From Desertivirga arenae (GTDB taxonomy: Bacteria; Bacteroidota; Bacteroidia; Sphingobacteriales; Sphingobacteriaceae), in the NCBI RefSeq assembly GCF_017355785.1, contig NZ_JAFEWE010000004.1, forward strand, positions 62,001 to 126,000: a DNA stretch of 64,000 nucleotides, read 5' to 3'. This document shows, in pieces, positions 1 through 9,276 of the stretch. Position 1 is the stretch's first letter. The number at the start of each line of letters is the position of its first letter. The notes beneath the pieces were generated by a model. It made no database searches. It saw nothing but the letters and a program-made list of their open reading frames with translations, and had not been told where the DNA came from. The position numbers and the translations under genes are program-made.

Positions 1-1576
1 CGATATTCGAAAATAAGTTAACATCGTTATCACTAAACGCAAGCTCCGTGCTAACGAGCGTATTTTTTGAAGGTTTAAAATCAGTTCCTAAGGTAACCAA
101 CTGTTTCTTCTTAGGGGTCACAAGCAATGATACAGGCTCATAGTCCCCTTGTTTCAATCCCGCGATTGGAGGAAGGTATTCAAACACTCTCCCATTGGCT
201 AGAGAGTTAGTACTTATTCTATAATTGCCGGCATTAGTACCTACAAAAGAGAAGCCGGGGCGGTAATGGGCAAGCGCAGGGTTGGTACTGTAAACATACA
301 CTCCTGACGCTCCCAACGTATCTATTTGTTTATAAAGAACTTCGGTGGTGTTAAAATCAACAGTATCGATGTTAGATATGTAAGCCTCATTGATACTATT
401 TCCAATTTCTTTTAAATAGCTCTTTTGCTGATCTGTCAGATCCTGCAAAAATGGTTTGTTCTTATTGTCCTGTTCATTATAATAGTTAAGCTTGAAATTT
501 ATCTTCTCAGAATAAGCTTCCTGATTGAAGTAAGTTAGTGATCTGGAGTAATTCTTGTCTGAATACTCGAACTCGATGATAATACGGCTATTTTGCGTGA
601 TAAGCTTTTTCGCTGTAAAAGTTATTTCAGCAAGATTGTAATTAATAGTGTACTGGTTTTCCTGCCCCCGTTGCATCAAAACTCCATCCACATAAACACG
701 TTCGGTACCAGAAAGCACGACAATTGCTTGTTCTCCATTAGCTCCCGTTATTCGGTATGGTCCCTGGTTCCCTTCTATCCCATTAAGTTGTAATCTAGAG
801 GAGCGCCCTTTAGCCACCGCCATTGATAATCCCGACTTATATTTCCAACCTTTAGATGAATAGGAAGTTGAGAAGGAGGCTCCTTGTGTTCTTTTGAAAA
901 AGTTCATGAAATAGCTATCCGGCCTGCGTATCTCATAGTCTCCACCTGTTAGAATGGAATTTTTTCGCTTTAATTGAATAAACACCTTATCAAACTCATT
1001 CAACTGCTGGGTATTTCCCTCCGCCTGAATAGGAATGTTATCGTCAGAAATTGCAGCTAGGATTTCCAGATCGTCCGTTATTTTTCCTGAAAGCTGCAGC
1101 GTCATGTTCGAGTTCAAAGCCAAGTCATGATTATTACCTACTCCCACGCTTCTCGAGATACTCCCACTCTTATTTAATCCCTCCATACTAAACAACGTAT
1201 TCGTTTCCTGCTTTTCCTTTTTTCGAAAGGCAGTGTTGTCTATTACTGCTTCTGTAATAACATCTTTTGAATATTTGGAGTATTTCTTGGTAAAAAGGAT
1301 AGGAAAGGTTTTATAGGTTACTGTGACAGTATTAGAAACAGGTTTTCTTTTCCAAATCAATTGCGCACTTGCAGCGTCAATTCTAAAATTATCTGTTGAT
1401 ACGTCAAGATTATCAGCTGTTTTTATCCTCACACTGCCTGGAACGATGCTTAATGTATCAAGAGTGACAGTGTCGGCAGCAATTGGAATAACCTTTTGAT
1501 GAAGTAAAGACTGCCCGTTTACTTTTTGAACAAGCAGTAGTAAACAGCCAGCCCAAAAAGTAAACAGTTTGAGCAT
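1..1576 (-). CDS. Large outer-membrane beta-barrel-like protein, 3' part beyond window
   Basis: The frame is open from an ATG at 1576 to the window edge (525 codons), so the C-terminus is missing. Residues ~3-20 form a hydrophobic export signal ending near VNGQS. The visible part is rich in alternating polar/hydrophobic strands (for example NSNMTLQLSGKITDDLEI and a later RPDSYFMNFFKRTQG), as in large Bacteroidota outer-membrane proteins. I recall similar segments from very large surface proteins of this phylum but cannot assign a named family. Its ATG overlaps the stop of the upstream kinase as TGATG, so the two are probably translated together. Function unknown; surface location is an inference from the signal peptide and strand pattern. 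Confidence 0.7.
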   Translation of the reverse strand, partial: MLKLFTFWAGCLLLLVQKVNGQSLLHQKVIPIAADTVTLDTLSIVPGSVRIKTADNLDVSTDNFRIDAASAQLIWKRKPVSNTVTVTYKTFPILFTKKYSKYSKDVITEAVIDNTAFRKKEKQETNTLFSMEGLNKSGSISRSVGVGNNHDLALNSNMTLQLSGKITDDLEILAAISDDNIPIQAEGNTQQLNEFDKVFIQLKRKNSILTGGDYEIRRPDSYFMNFFKRTQGASFSTSYSSKGWKYKSGLSMAVAKGRSSRLQLNGIEGNQGPYRITGANGEQAIVVLSGTERVYVDGVLMQRGQENQYTINYNLAEITFTAKKLITQNSRIIIEFEYSDKNYSRSLTYFNQEAYSEKINFKLNYYNEQDNKNKPFLQDLTDQQKSYLKEIGNSINEAYISNIDTVDFNTTEVLYKQIDTLGASGVYVYSTNPALAHYRPGFSFVGTNAGNYRISTNSLANGRVFEYLPPIAGLKQGDYEPVSLLVTPKKKQLVTLGTDFKPSKNTLVSTELAFSDNDVNLFSNI

Positions 1577-4500
1577 CAGCTTGCTAACGGAAGTGTGATA
1601 TAAAATGTTGTCCCTTTATTTTGTTCTGTTTCAAAGCGGATGGTTCCAAACATGTTTTCTATTGCTTGCTTAACAAAGGCAAGTCCTAGTCCGGTTCCAC
1701 TACTTTTTGTAGTAAAATTGGGATTAAAAATTCTTTCACGCAAATCTTCTGGAATACCCTTTCCATTGTCTTTAACTTCGATATTAACATTTCTGGAATC
1801 CGTGTTAAGGATGATCTCGATATTTCCTTTTCGAAAGTCTGGTATCGCCTCAATCGCATTTTTAATAAGGTTGTTGAAGATTCGAAGCAAATGATCTTTT
1901 CCTCCCTTTACAATGATATCTCCGGCGGTAAGTTTAATGAAGGAAATATTCAAATCCTCGCTGTTGCGGTATACATCTATACTTTTATCAATAATCTCAC
2001 AAATTTCAAGATTCTCAAAGGGAGTATCGGGCATTTTTGCAAAGTTTGAGAACTCAGATGCGATAAGTGATAAACTCTCAATCTGTTCGATGAAAGATTT
2101 ACTGAACTTTTCGAACTTCTTGTCAAAGTTAGGGTCTTTCTCCCTCCAGGACTTTTCAAGTAATTGAACCCCTAATTTAAGTGGAGTAAGCGGGTTTTTG
2201 ATTTCGTGCGCTACCTGTTTGGCCATTTCCCGCCATGCAGATTCCCTTTCTGATCTCGCAAGCTTTTGTGCACTGTCTTCCAGTGCCATGATCATATTAT
2301 TATATTCCTTAATCAACCCTCCAATCTCATCATTGCTTTTCCATTGAATAGGCTCGTTCCTGCTACCAATTTGAATTTGCCCGAGGCTTTTTCCCACCAG
2401 CGTAAGCGGATAAGTGATCTCATTGGCAAGGAATATGGCGAATAAAGCAATAACAACCAATACCAGGGCATAAACATTAATAAGCGTATTAAGGTAGGAT
2501 CCGACTCTCATGTCATAATCCTGTTCGTTCGAGTAATAAGGAAGGCTTAGGTAAGCGATTGTTTCATTCTCGTTATTTCGGATAGGCTTATAGGCAGTAA
2601 TGAACCTCATTTTCCCTATTTGATCGTAATTCAATAGCTCTGATCTTTGGTATTTATTCAGGTATATAAAAGATTCAGCATTCATTAGTCGCTCTATAAA
2701 CCCATAGTCGTAGATATTAGGCTGAGTAGTGAATATCACCCTGCCTTTGGTATCATATAAGTTTAGATCTGTTGCATTAATTTCGGCAAAGGTATGAAGG
2801 ATCTGGTCGTTTGATCCGGAAAAGCCGTTAGTGAAAGTCTGGTTATTTTCTAAAGCAGTTTTGATCCTGTTAATGTTAGTCATCAAATCCTGCTCCTGCT
2901 GTTTCTTGAACTGCTGACTTATACTAAAGTAGGTTATTCCACCTACGATCATAAGCGTTACAACGATTGCAGCAACCAGGGAAGCTTGGATGCGAGTTTT
3001 GTAGAGAATCCTGTTTCTTGAAATTAAATAGCTCCAGCGATATCCGTTAAGTCTGAATTTGTCGTCATGAAAAATAACCCATATCTGGTGGATCAAGATC
3101 AAAACAGTCGAGAACGACAGCAATACTAAAAACAGGAATGACACAGAGGCTAGCTGGATAACCCAGGTAATAACCGGCTTGCTTACCACGACTAGTTTTC
3201 GGGCTGTGGATTGATAGATGATATGGCTGTATCCGTTTTTCTCAATGTAAACAAATTTACCTATCTGACCTTTAAAGTCGTTATTAACGAGGTTGTATAT
3301 GTAATCTCCATTTTGATTTAAGAGTCTACCATTGCTGTAAAAAGCAAATGAATAATTATTAAGCTCGTCTTCTGTATTAATTTTTGCATCTGCCAGGACT
3401 TCGGGGAAGGATCCTTGTTCCTTAAACGTTTTTGACTTCAACTCAAAAGCGAGGGTTCCCAGCGATTGATTGTCACGGGTTACGGGAATAAGGGCAAAGT
3501 AATTTTGTACCCCGAAGGTGTTATTTACGCGGTAGAAGTACTCAGAAACCTTTATAGCTCCTGAAACAACTAATTTTCTATAATAATTAACTGCTTTCTC
3601 GTCCTGCTGAGGTACGCCTTGCCAGTAAGGATGGATGTCGAAGTCATACCGGGATAGATAACCGTCGAAATAAAGCTTACGAAGTTTGTTTTTAAATCCT
3701 TCTTTATCTTCCTGTTGTTCTCCGAAATATTCAGTAAGTAATTCTTCTTTCAACAAATTCTGTTCTATTGAAAAGAACAAGAGTACAGCGTTTGGATCGT
3801 CGGCCGACTCTAGTCTCTGCGCAATCTCCTGACGCTGGGCCCGCTCTTTAGTATACTGAAAGGAGGCTAGTTTTATTGAAGCGATTATAGCAAAAAGAAG
3901 TGTTGTAAATAAGAAAATAACAAGCTTATACCCGTGGTTTTTATTATAGAAAGCCCAACCCCGAAGGAAAATAATGATACCAAAAAATAGAATATGGATG
4001 CTTACGGAGTTAAAGATAAGTTGAGCAGTGAGAATAAAAGCGATACCGGCAAGGAAAATTATCAGCCGTTCTCTATTGGTTAGTGGCAAATTTTCGCCTA
4101 TAGCCAGGACGATCTCTATTAGCAAATAAACATTAAAGATCGCTACGCACATTAATAATATGCCGAGCCAGCTATGAGGACTTAAATAAATAACATTATT
4201 TAGGTCGAAATTGATGTTGGATCGCGTGACCAGACTATGGAATATTTCGTTGTGCTGATATGCTACGAGATAGATAATTATTCCCAGTAGAGAGAATATA
4301 GCGAGAGCTGGCGGTTTTCCGAAATTGTTCCCGAAGAGAGAGATTTCAAAACGGTAGCTGAAAACAAAACAGATGAACCAACTTACCATAATTGCGTTTA
4401 GGAGGAAGTCGCCGAGTGTGGGGAAGAAGTAGCTGCCATGGTAATACTTAGCATCAAAGACCGGCACGTCAAAATAGGTATCAAACCAGGCAAACTCGAG

Positions 4501-5271
4501 TGTGAGGATCCTAACGATCAGAAAGTAAAGGAATAATAGCGCAATACTCCATTTAACATAGCCCTTATTAGACATAAGGATTGCAACATAGTTGGCGAAG
4601 ACAGTTGCAAAGAAAGCGGTTAACAACCACATCCAAAGCTCAAGCTTAGAGTAGAAGGTATTTGTAATAGCGGATTTAAGCCTAACTGCAAAGAGGTATT
4701 TACCTTCTGCGGTCTTGACATTATATACCTGCTTATCGTCAAAGTTTGCTATATCGAGATTATCTTCACCAATCAGATCTGAGGAAAATGTATTTCTTAA
4801 ATGCTTATTTTGAATCTTATACTCTGATTTTATTGGTATTAAAAATACCACTGAAAATCTTCCATAAGTCTTTTTTACAGCTTCGTACCAACCGTTGCTA
4901 GGTCTGTAAAATGACGAGCCCTCTTTTAAGCCAGCATCTGTTATGGGAGCTACTTTATTTGTTCCCCAAAAAATAAGATTATGGTCGTAATAAGTATGAA
5001 CATAAATTGACCGCTCTTTTTCTAATTCATTGATAAGGGTGATTGCGACATTAGGATCTTGATGCGCTGTTTTTACATTAATCAGATTCTTGTTGTCAGC
5101 CAGATAGCTTTTTATGAATTTCTCTTTTTTATTCAGGTTATGCTCAATAGTGCTACCATCAAACTCAAGTATTTCCGACTTGTCAAAAGTAAAGTGAATA
5201 GTAAGAGCAGTAGCAGCAAAGCTAATGGTTAGCAAAAAAAGCAGAAGTCGTATTTTAAAGGTAGCGCTCAC
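1576..5271 (-). CDS. Very large membrane sensor histidine kinase (1231 aa)
   Basis: Multi-pass membrane sensor kinase. TM1 lies at ~7-27, followed by an extracytoplasmic stretch, then a cluster of about eight hydrophobic segments (~210-470), further TM segments near ~715-745 and ~785-810, a second periplasmic region and a last TM near ~970-990. A HAMP-like linker precedes the DHp domain with phospho-acceptor His1022 (QVAHEIKNPLTPLKLG). The HATPase_c domain has an N-box with Asn1138 (NLIKNAIEA), a G1 box at Asp1169 (DNGKGIP) and a GTGLGLAF G2 box. This H-box style is NtrY-like. No response regulator is adjacent; the 1-base stop/start overlap with the downstream outer-membrane gene suggests a shared transcript. 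The kinase call is firm; the signal is unknown. Confidence 0.93.
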   Translation of the reverse strand: MSATFKIRLLLFLLTISFAATALTIHFTFDKSEILEFDGSTIEHNLNKKEKFIKSYLADNKNLINVKTAHQDPNVAITLINELEKERSIYVHTYYDHNLIFWGTNKVAPITDAGLKEGSSFYRPSNGWYEAVKKTYGRFSVVFLIPIKSEYKIQNKHLRNTFSSDLIGEDNLDIANFDDKQVYNVKTAEGKYLFAVRLKSAITNTFYSKLELWMWLLTAFFATVFANYVAILMSNKGYVKWSIALLFLYFLIVRILTLEFAWFDTYFDVPVFDAKYYHGSYFFPTLGDFLLNAIMVSWFICFVFSYRFEISLFGNNFGKPPALAIFSLLGIIIYLVAYQHNEIFHSLVTRSNINFDLNNVIYLSPHSWLGILLMCVAIFNVYLLIEIVLAIGENLPLTNRERLIIFLAGIAFILTAQLIFNSVSIHILFFGIIIFLRGWAFYNKNHGYKLVIFLFTTLLFAIIASIKLASFQYTKERAQRQEIAQRLESADDPNAVLLFFSIEQNLLKEELLTEYFGEQQEDKEGFKNKLRKLYFDGYLSRYDFDIHPYWQGVPQQDEKAVNYYRKLVVSGAIKVSEYFYRVNNTFGVQNYFALIPVTRDNQSLGTLAFELKSKTFKEQGSFPEVLADAKINTEDELNNYSFAFYSNGRLLNQNGDYIYNLVNNDFKGQIGKFVYIEKNGYSHIIYQSTARKLVVVSKPVITWVIQLASVSFLFLVLLSFSTVLILIHQIWVIFHDDKFRLNGYRWSYLISRNRILYKTRIQASLVAAIVVTLMIVGGITYFSISQQFKKQQEQDLMTNINRIKTALENNQTFTNGFSGSNDQILHTFAEINATDLNLYDTKGRVIFTTQPNIYDYGFIERLMNAESFIYLNKYQRSELLNYDQIGKMRFITAYKPIRNNENETIAYLSLPYYSNEQDYDMRVGSYLNTLINVYALVLVVIALFAIFLANEITYPLTLVGKSLGQIQIGSRNEPIQWKSNDEIGGLIKEYNNMIMALEDSAQKLARSERESAWREMAKQVAHEIKNPLTPLKLGVQLLEKSWREKDPNFDKKFEKFSKSFIEQIESLSLIASEFSNFAKMPDTPFENLEICEIIDKSIDVYRNSEDLNISFIKLTAGDIIVKGGKDHLLRIFNNLIKNAIEAIPDFRKGNIEIILNTDSRNVNIEVKDNGKGIPEDLRERIFNPNFTTKSSGTGLGLAFVKQAIENMFGTIRFETEQNKGTTFYITLPLAS

Positions 5272-5346
5272 TATAAAAAGAGTTTAGAGCTGGTATATGA
5301 ATTATCGCAATATAAAAATAAACCAACCACAAATAAAAAACATAAA

Positions 5347-5376
5347 AAAGACAGATGCATTCCCGCACCTGTCTTT
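5347..5376 (-). terminator. Terminator of fabD
   Basis: Arms 5347-5358 and 5365-5376 form a 12-bp stem with one mismatch around a 6-nt loop. Read on the minus strand it is followed by a T-rich run (the complement of 5330-5346). It lies directly after the fabD stop and before the kinase gene, separating the two units. Confidence 0.8.
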
Positions 5377-5401
5377 TATTATTTTAACGATATGAACTAA
5401 A

Positions 5402-6280
5402 CTACAATGTACCGCTACTTGTTTGAATTGTTCTGTTTACTTTTTTAATTAGTCCTTGTAATACGTTTCCTGGACCAACCTCGGTAAATGAAGTAGCTCC
5501 ATCTTCCAGCATTTTTCTAACAGTTTGTGTCCAGCGAACTGCACCTGTTAACTGTGCAATTAAATTGTGTTTTATGTTTGACGGATCAGTGTAAGGCTTA
5601 GCATCAATATTTTGATACACAGGACAGACCGGTGTTTTAATTTCTGTTGATGCTATAGCGCTTTCTAATTCGGCTCTTGCCGCTTCCATCAGAGGAGAGT
5701 GAAACGCACCGCTTACATTTAGTTTTAAAGCTCTTTTAGCACCCCTTTCTGTTAAAAAAGCACATGCTTTATCCACGCCTTCAACACTCCCTGAAATTAC
5801 CAGCTGCCCAGGACAGTTATAATTTGCCGGTACAACAACCTCACTAACCATTTCACAAACTTCTTCAACAGCGTAGTCATCCAGTCCTAAAATTGCAGCC
5901 ATTGCTCCTTCCTGTATTTCACAGGCTTTTTGCATCGCATTGGCACGTGCGGCAACAAGCCTGAGGCCATCCTCAAAAGATAAGGCTCCAGCAGCTACTA
6001 ATGCTGAAAATTCGCCAAGAGAGTGTCCCGCTACCATCTCGGGTTTGAAATCTTCCAGTACTGAGGCTAATATTACTGAATGAAGGAAAATGGCTGGTTG
6101 AGTTACATTAGTTTGTTTCAGGTCTTCTTCAGTACCAGTAAACATTATATCAGTAATTCTGAATCCTAATATTTCATTAGCTTTTTCAAAAAGATCTTTA
6201 GCTTTAGCGGATTGCTCATATAGCTCTTTACCCATACCTGGGAATTGAGCTCCTTGTCCTGGAAATACGTATGCTTTCAT
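5402..6280 (-). CDS. fabD: Malonyl-CoA:ACP transacylase FabD
   Basis: Transfers the malonyl group from malonyl-CoA to acyl carrier protein, supplying type II fatty acid synthesis in the cytoplasm. The 292-aa length fits the family. Visible motifs are the N-terminal FPGQGAQFPGMG, the nucleophile Ser87 in GHSLGEF, and His194 in SGAFHSPLM, the catalytic partner. The start ATG at 6280 gives an N-terminus that aligns directly with the family (MKAYVFPGQG). It sits 95 bp downstream of folE on the same strand and ends in a strong hairpin at 5347-5376, so it may be transcribed with folE or from its own promoter. Confidence 0.97.
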   Translation of the reverse strand: MKAYVFPGQGAQFPGMGKELYEQSAKAKDLFEKANEILGFRITDIMFTGTEEDLKQTNVTQPAIFLHSVILASVLEDFKPEMVAGHSLGEFSALVAAGALSFEDGLRLVAARANAMQKACEIQEGAMAAILGLDDYAVEEVCEMVSEVVVPANYNCPGQLVISGSVEGVDKACAFLTERGAKRALKLNVSGAFHSPLMEAARAELESAIASTEIKTPVCPVYQNIDAKPYTDPSNIKHNLIAQLTGAVRWTQTVRKMLEDGATSFTEVGPGNVLQGLIKKVNRTIQTSSGTL

Positions 6281-6375
6281 AATGACATTCCCAATAACAA
6301 ACAGTTCATTGGGGAGATATTTTTAATTTTTATTGGTGAGATTGACGTTTGTCTACTAATTTTTGGTACAGCAGA

Positions 6376-7020
6376 TTAATCCAGGCTAGCTGTTATTAAT
6401 CGCAAAAACTCTGCCCGGGTTTTTTCATCTTTAAATGCCCCGGTAAATGCAGAAGTAGTTGTCACAGAGTTCTGCTTCTGAATACCTCTCATGCTCATAC
6501 ACAAATGGCGGCATTCTATTACCACTGCAACACCTAATGGATGAAGTGTTTCGTGTATACAGTCTCTGATTTCATTTGTAAGTCTTTCCTGTACCTGTAA
6601 TCTTCGTGCGTAAGCCTCTACCACGCGGGGAATCTTGCTAAGGCCAACAATGTGACCATTTGGTATATAGGCAACATGCGCTTTACCTAAAAACGGCAGC
6701 ATGTGATGTTCGCACATAGAATACACCTCAATGTCTTTTACTACCACCATTTGGCTGTATTCCTCTTTGAACATGGCGCTTTTTAAGATCTCCTCTGGCT
6801 TAATATCGTACCCATGCGTTAAAAACTGAAGAGCCTTCGCAACGCGTTCCGGAGTTTTCAGCAAGCCTTCACGGGTAGGATCTTCACCCAGATCTTTTAA
6901 GATTTCATTATAGTGCGAAGCAATACTCTCTATTTTTTTAGGATTGTACCTGTCGATTTTAACATAGCCGTTGAGGTCGTTCTCTTCAGCCATGAAATTG
7001 GTCTGTTCTTGGTCTGCCAT
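6376..7020 (-). CDS. folE: GTP cyclohydrolase I
   Basis: Converts GTP to 7,8-dihydroneopterin triphosphate, the first step of folate, biopterin and deazapurine pathways. Zinc and active-site signatures are present: [14 protein letters not shown] (Cys and His ligands) and the later [15 protein letters not shown], which carries the second Cys ligand and substrate-binding residues. At 214 aa it is full length, with a slightly acidic N-terminal extension before the homologous core. It lies 7 bp downstream of a pyruvoyl-tetrahydropterin synthase gene on the same strand, whose substrate is its product; this is clearly an operon. Confidence 0.97.
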   Translation of the reverse strand: MADQEQTNFMAEENDLNGYVKIDRYNPKKIESIASHYNEILKDLGEDPTREGLLKTPERVAKALQFLTHGYDIKPEEILKSAMFKEEYSQMVVVKDIEVYSMCEHHMLPFLGKAHVAYIPNGHIVGLSKIPRVVEAYARRLQVQERLTNEIRDCIHETLHPLGVAVVIECRHLCMSMRGIQKQNSVTTTSAFTGAFKDEKTRAEFLRLITASLD

Positions 7021-7027
7021 GAATTTG

Positions 7028-7441
7028 TTATTCTCCGAAGTACTCTACAAAATTATTTTCAGTCTCTACAAGTTTTACCCCATGCAGAGCAACATTCAAA
7101 GGATCGAGTTGAGCTTTCAGTTGTTTAAATATTTCAATTGCTAAAACTTCCGTTGATGCCATCTTACCTTTCATAAAATCTACGTCGAGGTTAATGTTTT
7201 TATGGTCGAGCTTATCGGTAACATGATTACGGATGATGTCTCTCAATACCTTAAGGTCTATTACAAAACCTGTTTCCGGATCAACTTCTCCCTTCACAGT
7301 TACAAAAAGTTCGTAATTGTGCCCGTGCCAATTAGGATTAGAGCACTTGCCGAACACCTCCATATTTTGTTCATTACTCCATTCTTCCTTAAACAATTTA
7401 TGGGCTGCATTGAACTGCTCTCTGCGGGTTATGTATATCAT
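7028..7441 (-). CDS. 6-pyruvoyl-tetrahydropterin synthase family (QueD/PTPS)
   Basis: 137-aa T-fold enzyme acting on dihydroneopterin triphosphate, the product of the adjacent folE. Zinc ligands His14, His39 and His41 and nucleophile Cys33 are visible in [24 protein letters not shown] and the terminal [10 protein letters not shown] supply further conserved residues. The Cys-to-HGH spacing is five residues (C-SNPNW-HGH), as in animal-type biopterin synthases, whereas Escherichia coli QueD has three (C-x3-HGH). The start ATG at 7441 follows a TAAGTTTG promoter element by about 18 nt. Product could be 6-pyruvoyl-tetrahydropterin or 6-carboxy-tetrahydropterin (queuosine); the motif favours the former, but family membership alone does not settle it. 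Confidence 0.9.
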   Translation of the reverse strand: MIYITRREQFNAAHKLFKEEWSNEQNMEVFGKCSNPNWHGHNYELFVTVKGEVDPETGFVIDLKVLRDIIRNHVTDKLDHKNINLDVDFMKGKMASTEVLAIEIFKQLKAQLDPLNVALHGVKLVETENNFVEYFGE

Positions 7442-7459
7442 TCTTAATTAAATAAAGCG

Positions 7460-7467
7460 CAAACTTA
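7460..7467 (-). promoter_or_regulatory. -7 promoter element for the PTPS-folE operon
   Basis: TAAGTTTG on the minus strand matches the Bacteroidota -7 consensus TAnnTTTG and lies 18 nt upstream of the operon's first ATG, predicting a leader of only about a dozen nucleotides. No convincing -33 TTG was seen at standard spacing. Confidence 0.5.
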
Positions 7468-7603
7468 CACAAAATTTATATTTAGGAATTTTAGTAGGCA
7501 TAGATATTCATTTTCTGACTTTCTGATTAGTTTGTTTTTTGCCACCTAATAGTAAAATGTATAGGGAGATTCTTTCCTCAAGCAATGGAAGATCAACAAT
7601 GTT

Positions 7604-7611
7604 TAAATTTG
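7604..7611 (+). promoter_or_regulatory. -7 promoter element immediately before mqnB
   Basis: TAAATTTG matches TAnnTTTG and ends only 4 nt before the ATG of mqnB at 7616, implying a leaderless or nearly leaderless transcript if used. The 175-bp region 7442-7615 is the divergent promoter region between PTPS-folE and mqnB-mqnD; nothing else was recognised in it. Confidence 0.4.
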
Positions 7612-7615
7612 CTTG

Positions 7616-8239
7616 ATGAAGTTGTTGCTCGTTGCTGCTACCTCTTTTGAGGTCAAAGATTTTATTTCGTACTGCAACTCTCCAGAAGTTGAAAGAGAAC
7701 ATCAGGTGGACCTGTTGGTTACCGGGGTAGGTATGGTTGCCACAGCATTCTCAATGGGAAGGGCTTTGGCATCGAGGGATTTTGATCTCGCCATAAATGC
7801 AGGTATCGCCGGTTCTTTTAATCGAGACCTGAAGATTGGGGAGACTGTCGTTGTTAAGGAGGATCGGTTTGCGGAACTAGGCGCTGAAAATAATGATGAT
7901 TTCTTAAGTATTGACGAGCTTGGGTTTGGAACGAGCAGTTACAAGTCATCATTTAGCCATTCTTTCCTTAACTCTCTATCAGGTGTATCGGGCATTACGG
8001 TAAATAAAGTACATGGCAGGCAAAGCTCCATTGAAAGTACAATTAAGCTTCTCAAACCAGACATCGAAAGCATGGAGGGAGCGGCTTTTTTCTATGCCTG
8101 CAAAGAAGTGAATTTACCTGCATTACAGCTAAGGAGTATTTCTAATTATGTAGAACCTAGAAATAAGGACAGTTGGCAGATTCCCTTAGCTGTTACTAAC
8201 CTGAATGCAACTTTAAATGGTTTCATCAGGCAATTATGA
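7616..8239 (+). CDS. mqnB: Futalosine hydrolase MqnB
   Basis: Cleaves futalosine to dehypoxanthine futalosine in the futalosine route to menaquinone. The 207-aa protein has the nucleoside-phosphorylase/MTAN fold: an N-terminal MKLLLVAATSFEV strand, LVTGVGMVATA, AINAGIAGSFNRDLKIG and the nucleoside-binding ESMEGAAFFYAC near residue 157, ending with the conserved LRSISNYVEPRN. I place the start at the ATG at 7616 rather than the TTG one codon upstream. The next gene encodes MqnD, a later enzyme of the same pathway, which strengthens the assignment over a generic nucleosidase. Confidence 0.93.
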   Translation: MKLLLVAATSFEVKDFISYCNSPEVEREHQVDLLVTGVGMVATAFSMGRALASRDFDLAINAGIAGSFNRDLKIGETVVVKEDRFAELGAENNDDFLSIDELGFGTSSYKSSFSHSFLNSLSGVSGITVNKVHGRQSSIESTIKLLKPDIESMEGAAFFYACKEVNLPALQLRSISNYVEPRNKDSWQIPLAVTNLNATLNGFIRQL

Positions 8240-8297
8240 AGGGGGATAAGATTTTAATTCAATAAAAGCACAATATTGCACGTACTAAATTAAATAT

Positions 8298-9200
8298 ATG
8301 AAGCTTACTCTTGGTTTCTCACCGTGTCCTAACGATACCTTTATTTTCGATGCTCTTATTCATCAGAAGATCGATACAGAGGGTTTAGAGTTTGAGGTGT
8401 TTTTTGACGATGTGGAAACCCTTAATCAAAAAGCATTCCGACAGGAACTTGATATCACTAAGCTCAGTTTTCATGCCTTCGCTTACGCTTTAAAAGATTA
8501 TGTTCTCCTGGATGCGGGTAGTGCACTCGGCTTTGGGGTAGGCCCTTTAGTAATCAGCAGAAAGTCTCTAAAAGAGCTACTATTGGAAAATGGAGCGCTG
8601 CTGAATTCTAACGAGAAGGAGGATGAACTGTCAATTGACAAGGTAAAGCCTTATATATCCAACTTACGTATTGGTATTCCAGGTAAATATACTACGGCAA
8701 ACTTCCTTTTAAGCTGGCTGCTACCGGAGGCAAAAAATAAGAAGGAACTGGTATTCTCGGCAATAGAAGAGGCTACTATTAACAGCGAAATAGATCTGGG
8801 ACTCATCATACATGAGAACAGATTTACTTATCAGCAGCGAGGATTGAAGAAGATCTTTGACCTCGGCGATCTCTGGGAGAAACAGACAGGCTGTGCTATT
8901 CCGTTAGGCGGAATTGTTGTAAAAAGAAGCCTTCCCGAAGAAGTCAAATTAAAAGTTAATAGAGTACTTCGCAAAAGTGTGGAGTTTGCCTTCGAGAACC
9001 CAAAGTCGTCCCTAGACTTTATTCGGCAACACGCTCAGGCAATGGAAGAGGAAGTTATGTATAAACACATCGAGCTTTATGTTAATCAATATTCTATCAA
9101 TTTGGGCAAGGACGGACGGAAGGCAATAGATTTGCTTTTTGATAAAGCAAAGGAGTTAAAAATAATCCCTTCATTCACTGATAATATATTCTTAACCTGA
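8298..9200 (+). CDS. mqnD: 1,4-dihydroxy-6-naphthoate synthase MqnD
   Basis: Forms 1,4-dihydroxy-6-naphthoate from cyclic dehypoxanthine futalosine, a late step of the futalosine menaquinone pathway. 300 aa, with a periplasmic-binding-protein-like fold. The N-terminal LGFSPCPNDTFIFDAL is a family signature; LDITKLSFHAF, RIGIPGKYTTANFLL and DLGLIIHENRFTYQ are also typical, the last containing the proposed catalytic His. It lies 58 bp after mqnB on the same strand, so the two probably form an operon. Menaquinone is the usual respiratory quinone of Bacteroidota. Confidence 0.95.
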   Translation: MKLTLGFSPCPNDTFIFDALIHQKIDTEGLEFEVFFDDVETLNQKAFRQELDITKLSFHAFAYALKDYVLLDAGSALGFGVGPLVISRKSLKELLLENGALLNSNEKEDELSIDKVKPYISNLRIGIPGKYTTANFLLSWLLPEAKNKKELVFSAIEEATINSEIDLGLIIHENRFTYQQRGLKKIFDLGDLWEKQTGCAIPLGGIVVKRSLPEEVKLKVNRVLRKSVEFAFENPKSSLDFIRQHAQAMEEEVMYKHIELYVNQYSINLGKDGRKAIDLLFDKAKELKIIPSFTDNIFLT

Positions 9201-9221
9201 TTTTCTTTAGTCACTTTTGTA

Positions 9222-9229
9222 TAGCTTTG
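9222..9229 (+). promoter_or_regulatory. -7 promoter element for hldD
   Basis: TAGCTTTG matches TAnnTTTG and lies 47 nt upstream of the hldD ATG, in the 76-bp gap after mqnD. No clear -33 TTG was found at the expected distance, so this rests on one element. Confidence 0.4.
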
Positions 9230-9276
9230 GACGAAATTATTTTAAGTTTTTAACGTAAAGGGGTAAAAGATATATC

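Noticed and set aside
593-793. 66-codon plus-strand frame
   Set aside because: Antisense to the continuous outer-membrane protein frame; no signal of its own.
7508-7702. 64-codon minus-strand frame in the mqnB promoter region
   Set aside because: Overlaps the mqnB start antisense, low-complexity ends, no family resemblance.
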